From the NCBI GenBank assembly GCA_934402515.1, contig CAKRTZ010000023.1, forward strand, positions 1 to 34,764: DNA of 34,764 nucleotides, read 5' to 3'. A program made the position numbers and the translations under genes. Origin of the DNA: an uncultured Lachnospiraceae bacterium. Lineage in GTDB: Bacteria > Bacillota > Clostridia > Lachnospirales > Lachnospiraceae. Below, piece by piece: positions 31,174 through 34,764 of the stretch. How positions within the stretch are numbered: the stretch's first letter is position 1; each line of letters starts with the position of its first letter. The notes below the pieces were generated by a model. It saw only the letters and a program-made list of their open reading frames with translations, searched no databases and had not been told where the DNA came from.

Positions 31174-33096
31174 ATGAAATCAGATATCAAGTGGTTGGAT
31201 GACCCGGAGGTGTTCCGTGTCATGCAGCTGCCGGCACACAGCGATCATCGAATTTATGCCAATGCAGAAGAAATCCGGCAGAAATCCAGCTCCCTGTACC
31301 AGAGCCTGGACGGGGTATGGGATTTCTGTTATTCCCCCAACGCGGCGGAAAGACCGGCAGACTTTTATCAGGAAGGGTTTGACCTTTCCCATTTTGCAAA
31401 AATCAAAGTGCCGGGACACATTGAACTGCAAGGCTTTGACAAAATCCAGTATATCAACACCATGTATCCCTGGGAGGGCACGATTTACCGCCGCCCTGCC
31501 TATGCCATGGGAGAAAACTGCAAGGAGGAGGGAAGTTTCAGTGAAGCTTCCTACAATCCTGTGGGCTCCTACCGCTGTACCTTTGATTTAAAGAAGGAAC
31601 TTCAGGGAAAGAGGGTCTGTATCTGCTTTGACGGCGTGGAGCAGGCGATGTATCTGTGGCTCAACGGACACTTCGTGGGCTATGCGGAGGACAGCTTTAC
31701 CCCTTCGGAATTCAATCTGACCCCTTATATCCGGGAAAAGGGAAATGTTCTGGCAGTGGAGGTGCATAAACGGAGTACTGCAGCTTACCTGGAGGATCAG
31801 GATTTCTTCCGGTTCTTCGGAATTTTCCGCAGCGTGGAGCTTTATGCCAAACCGAAACTCCATGTGGAGGACTTGTGGCTTAAACCGGTTTACGATGAGA
31901 AAACCGGAAAAGGCTCCCTGCAGATTCAGACCAAAGTCTCCATGGAAAAGCCGGTGGAAGATGATGCCACTCCAGGGAGCATCGCGGTCGTTCTCCGCGA
32001 CCAGAGAGGAAATGTCCTCTTTGAAAAAGGAGAAAAGCTGGGCATCGACCTGGAACAGACCATTTTGCTGGAAGAACAGGATTTGTCTGTCCATGCCTGG
32101 GACTGTGACCATCCTTATCTTTATACCCTGGAAACCTGTCTCTTTGATGAAAAAGAGCAGGTGGTGGAAGTGGTTCCTTATCAGGTAGGCTTCCGGAATA
32201 TCCGCATTGAGGACAAGGTCATCAAGCTCAACGGAAAAAGACTCATTATCAAGGGAGTCAACCGCCACGAGTGGAATGCGAAAAGCGGAAGGTGTATCAC
32301 GCTGGAAGATATGAAGTGGGATATTGAATTCTTGAAAACCAATCACATCAACGCAGTGAGAACCTGTCATTACCCTGATAGAAAGGAATGGTATTCCCTG
32401 TGTGATGAGGCAGGCATTTACCTGATGGCGGAAACCAATCTGGAGAGTCATGGCTCCTGGCAGAAATGCGGTGCGGTGGAACCTTCCTGGAATGTTCCCG
32501 GAAGGCTGAAGGAATGGAAAGAGGTTGTGCTTGACCGTGCCCGCACTAACTTTGAGTGTTTCAAAAACCATCCGGCAGTTTTGTTCTGGTCCTTGGGCAA
32601 TGAATCCTTTGCAGAGGAAGACATTGCACAGATGAACGAATTTTACAAGGAAAGGGATCCGGGCAGACTGGTTCATTACGAAGGGGTTTTCCATAACAGA
32701 CAGTTTGAAGACCGGATTTCCGATGTGGAGAGCCGCATGTATGCTTATCCTGAGGAAATCAGGGAATATCTGGAAAACGACCCAAAGAAACCCTTCCTTT
32801 TATGCGAATACATGCACGACATGGGAAATTCCCTGGGTGGCATGAAATCCTACATGGAACTTCTGGAGCAGTACGAGATGTACCAGGGAGGCTTTATCTG
32901 GGACTACATCGACCAGGCACTGTGGGTATGGGATGAGGTCACGGGAAAACATGTCCTTCGATATGGCGGCGACTTCGATGACCGTCCCAGTGATTATGAA
33001 TTTTCCGGCAACGGTATTTTATTTGCAGACCGAACCGAAAAACCGGCGATGCAGGAAGTGAGGTATTACTATGGCACTGAATATAGTAATCGGTGA
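31174..33096 (+). CDS. lacL: beta-galactosidase large subunit (LacL type, GH2)
   Basis: A 640-residue GH2 enzyme carrying the sugar-binding, immunoglobulin-like and TIM-barrel domains of LacZ but not the C-terminal small-chain domain. The catalytic acid/base is E477 (WSLGNESFAEEDI) and the nucleophile E545 (LLCEYMHDMGNS). A conserved NRHEWN and HYPD segment precede them. ATG at 31174 has AAAGGAG 8 nt before it; a TTG at 31153 is in frame but unlikely. It ends with RYYYGTEYSNR, overlapping lacM by 26 bp. Substrate is expected to be lactose or other beta-galactosides, cytosolic. No transporter lies beside it. Confidence 0.93.
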   Translation: MKSDIKWLDDPEVFRVMQLPAHSDHRIYANAEEIRQKSSSLYQSLDGVWDFCYSPNAAERPADFYQEGFDLSHFAKIKVPGHIELQGFDKIQYINTMYPWEGTIYRRPAYAMGENCKEEGSFSEASYNPVGSYRCTFDLKKELQGKRVCICFDGVEQAMYLWLNGHFVGYAEDSFTPSEFNLTPYIREKGNVLAVEVHKRSTAAYLEDQDFFRFFGIFRSVELYAKPKLHVEDLWLKPVYDEKTGKGSLQIQTKVSMEKPVEDDATPGSIAVVLRDQRGNVLFEKGEKLGIDLEQTILLEEQDLSVHAWDCDHPYLYTLETCLFDEKEQVVEVVPYQVGFRNIRIEDKVIKLNGKRLIIKGVNRHEWNAKSGRCITLEDMKWDIEFLKTNHINAVRTCHYPDRKEWYSLCDEAGIYLMAETNLESHGSWQKCGAVEPSWNVPGRLKEWKEVVLDRARTNFECFKNHPAVLFWSLGNESFAEEDIAQMNEFYKERDPGRLVHYEGVFHNRQFEDRISDVESRMYAYPEEIREYLENDPKKPFLLCEYMHDMGNSLGGMKSYMELLEQYEMYQGGFIWDYIDQALWVWDEVTGKHVLRYGGDFDDRPSDYEFSGNGILFADRTEKPAMQEVRYYYGTEYSNR

Positions 33097-34012
33097 TGCG
33101 ACGATTGGAGTGCAGGGAGAGGGCTTTTCCTACATTTTTTCCACCTCCATAGGAGGGATGGAATCCCTGCATAAATATGGAAAGGAATGGCTCTACCGTG
33201 CGCCAAAGCCCACCTTCTGGAGAGCCACCACGGACAACGACAGGGGAAACGGCTTTTCCTATCAGAGCTCAGCCTGGCTGGCGGCGGACTGTTTCCTGCA
33301 GTGTCAGGAAATCCAGGCATCCATGGATGGAAAGCCCATTGAGATACCCTTGGCACCGGCAAACAACCAGTATGGTGGAAAGGTGGAGGCAGAGGAATTT
33401 GCCATCACTTTTGTCTATGGTGCCGCAGCGATTCCCGAAATGCGGACAGAGGTAGCCTACCGTGTCACTGAAGATGGGGTTATTCATGTCCAGGTGCATT
33501 ATTTTGGAAAAGAAAATCTTCCGGAACTGCCGGTGTTCGGCATGCGCTTTTTGATGCCCACCCCTGCGGTGGGGTATGAATATGAAGGTCTGTCCGGGGA
33601 AACCTATCCGGACCGCATGGCTGGCGGCATACCGGGGAACTATGAAATCGAAGGGATGCCGGTAACGCCTTATCTGGTGCCCCAGGACTGCGGTGTTCAC
33701 ATGGAGACCAGGTGGGTGGGCATCCACCGCACCAGTGAGCTGAACAATACCAAGCGTGGACAAGGCAGAAAAACCCTGTATTTTAAGGCGGAGGAAGGGA
33801 AAAACTTTGCCTTTTCCTGCCTGCCCTATACGGCGGAGGAACTGGAAAACGCCACCCACCAGGAGGAACTGCCACCGGCACACCGGACCGTGGTTTCCAT
33901 TTTAGGTGCCGTGCGCGGTGTAGGCGGTATCAACAGTTGGGGCGCCGATGTGGAGGAACCCTATCATATCTCCGGGGAGAAGGACATCGTGTACGGGTTT
34001 GTGATTGAGTAG
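33071..34012 (+). CDS. lacM: beta-galactosidase small subunit (LacM type)
   Basis: A 313-residue protein consisting of the Bgal_small_N domain (domain 5 of LacZ). Signs are APKPTFWRATTDNDRGNGFSY near the N-terminus, and later GMRFLMPTPAVGYEYEGLSG, GETYPDR and the end GVGGINSWGADVEEPYHISG. It completes the active site of LacL in a heterodimer. ATG at 33071 has GAGG at 7 nt, inside the end of lacL. The 26-bp overlap in another frame is like lacLM of lactic acid bacteria, so this is a natural two-gene enzyme rather than a frameshifted lacZ. A 23-codon open stretch after its stop has no recognisable product. Confidence 0.93.
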   Translation: MALNIVIGDATIGVQGEGFSYIFSTSIGGMESLHKYGKEWLYRAPKPTFWRATTDNDRGNGFSYQSSAWLAADCFLQCQEIQASMDGKPIEIPLAPANNQYGGKVEAEEFAITFVYGAAAIPEMRTEVAYRVTEDGVIHVQVHYFGKENLPELPVFGMRFLMPTPAVGYEYEGLSGETYPDRMAGGIPGNYEIEGMPVTPYLVPQDCGVHMETRWVGIHRTSELNNTKRGQGRKTLYFKAEEGKNFAFSCLPYTAEELENATHQEELPPAHRTVVSILGAVRGVGGINSWGADVEEPYHISGEKDIVYGFVIE

Positions 34013-34087
34013 GACAAAGATGGAAGGAGAAAGTATGTGGCACAGAGGCTGTCCCGGTTTAAGGACAATCTCCATGGACGGTAATTG

Positions 34088-34681
34088 TCATTTATCCAAC
34101 AGCCAATCTGCCACATCAACAATTTTTACGCCTTCATATTGATATTCGGGGTTTCTCGTTCGTGCTATAACCATTTTAGGATAGGCATCTTTTATTTTAA
34201 GCAGAGGCTCTACCTCTCGTTTGAATGTTTCAGGCAAAGTTATATTATCCGAAACCTGAATATATATCTTCTCACTTCTTTTAAGAGCCACAAAATCAAT
34301 CTCTTTTTTATACAAGACTCCAACATAAACTTCGTAGCCTTGTCTGAGTAATTCCATTGCAACGATGTTTTCAATCACTCTGCCGTTATCCAGGTTTTTT
34401 GTGCCGAGCTTTGCATAACGGAAAGTATGGTCGCTCAAATAATACCTATCGTTAGTTGTCAGATACTTTTTGCCTTTAATATCGTACCTGCGAAATTTAT
34501 AAAAAGCAAAAGCATTGCAAAGATAACTCAAGTAATTGCCCACGGTTTTATGATTGATTTTATCTTTATTTGATGTAAGTGTATCTGTGATACTTCTGGC
34601 GGAAGTTAAGTTAGAAACATTATCCATTAAAAATTGCGAAATTCTGTCCATCAATGCGGGATTTTTGATGTTATATTTTTG
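34088..34681 (-). pseudogene. 5'-truncated AAA/DUF4143 ATPase
   Basis: The frame is homologous to the intact ATPase at 23653 from KYNIKNPALMDRISQFLMDN onward, covering its C-terminal half: the winged segment SNLTSARSITDTL, then RRYDIKGKKYL, then DUF4143 with KEIDFVALKRSEKIYIQVSDN and the end KIVDVADWLLDK. The whole ATP-binding domain is missing. Before the homology begins the frame runs into a different reading of a relaxase gene, so the open start further upstream is not a real start. The junction lies at about 34680 and looks like a rearrangement. Confidence 0.88.
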
Positions 34682-34763
34682 TCTTTTTGTACTTTCTTCC
34701 ACGCTGGGCACCCGGAATGATGACGGAAAGATTGTGTTCCCTGCACAGTTCATCACTCAGTTT
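34671..34763 (-). pseudogene. relaxase (mobilisation nuclease) remnant, runs off the window
   Basis: On the minus strand the frame from 34763 reads KLSDELCREHNLSVIIPG, AQRGRKYKKTKI, then TAA at 34673-34671. The LSDELCREHNLSVI...GKxY pattern is typical of the end of the catalytic domain of relaxases of Gram-positive conjugative and mobilisable elements. The protein is cut where it meets the truncated ATPase; upstream sequence lies outside the window. Only ~30 residues are available, so the family call is moderate. Confidence 0.6.
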
Positions 34764-34764
34764 A

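Noticed and set aside
31588..32694. 368-codon minus-strand open frame
   Set aside because: It lies fully inside lacL, in antisense, with no domain I recognise and no ribosome site; lacL has complete catalytic motifs.
31174..34012. lacL/lacM as a frameshifted lacZ pseudogene
   Set aside because: The second gene has its own start and well-placed ribosome site, and the split point and overlap match natural lacL/lacM pairs.

Overview
The window looks like chromosomal DNA around the replication origin of a low-to-mid GC member of the Bacillota, most likely a Clostridia/Lachnospiraceae gut bacterium. The grounds are the classic Gram-positive origin order (rsmG-mnmG-mnmE-jag-yidC-yidD-rnpA-rpmH, oriC, dnaA-dnaN-yaaA-recF-gyrB-gyrA), a 44-residue L34, Lachnospiraceae-type variants of GyrA and YidC, and accessory families common in that group (DUF4143 ATPases, Rpn-type proteins, high-molecular-weight rubredoxin, LacL/LacM). 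The genus cannot be fixed from the sequence alone.

Region 1 (1-8742, minus strand) runs leftward from the origin. It holds L34, RNase P protein, YidD, YidC and Jag, a terminator, then MnmE, MnmG and RsmG. A cytosolic DegS/DegU-like two-component pair follows, where many Bacillota carry noc/parA/parB. Region 2 (8743-9061) is oriC, with at least four good DnaA boxes between the divergent rpmH and dnaA promoters. Region 3 (9062-17587, plus strand) is dnaA, dnaN, the S4 protein YaaA, recF, gyrB and gyrA, intact and tightly packed. A membrane histidine kinase and OmpR-type regulator follow (17691-19906).

Region 4 (19951-25106) is an accessory and decaying zone. It has an intact flavoprotein-rubredoxin (Hrb type), a MATE exporter and one intact AAA/DUF4143 ATPase. 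Among them are remnants of a sugar kinase (FGGY), an Rpn-family protein, an HxlR regulator and an aldo/keto reductase. Most of these carry internal deletions, and some keep their old promoters. A pair of nearly identical 37-bp palindrome-rich repeats lies directly before the ATPase.

Region 5 (25204-30713) is a plus-strand, visibly GC-richer run: RluA-type pseudouridine synthase, O-antigen-ligase-like membrane protein, RocB-like M20 hydrolase and a GH13 glycoside hydrolase. The first three overlap by ATGA junctions, and a strong terminator closes the run. Region 6 (30794-34764) has a shattered DUF4143 ATPase, a two-subunit beta-galactosidase (lacL/lacM) under its own promoter, and at the right edge a 5'-truncated DUF4143 ATPase fused to a conjugative relaxase remnant.

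No clear new multi-gene system is visible. The most unusual signals are (i) extended -10 promoters lying in intrinsic terminator hairpins, so that locally started RNA would escape termination (mnmE and the kinase after gyrA), (ii) the paired palindromic repeats before the DUF4143 ATPase, (iii) a perfectly organised MerR-type 19-bp-spacer operator left in front of a dead aldo/keto reductase, and (iv) DUF4143 ATPases in three different states of decay within 11 kb. There are no tRNA, rRNA or CRISPR features that I can see.
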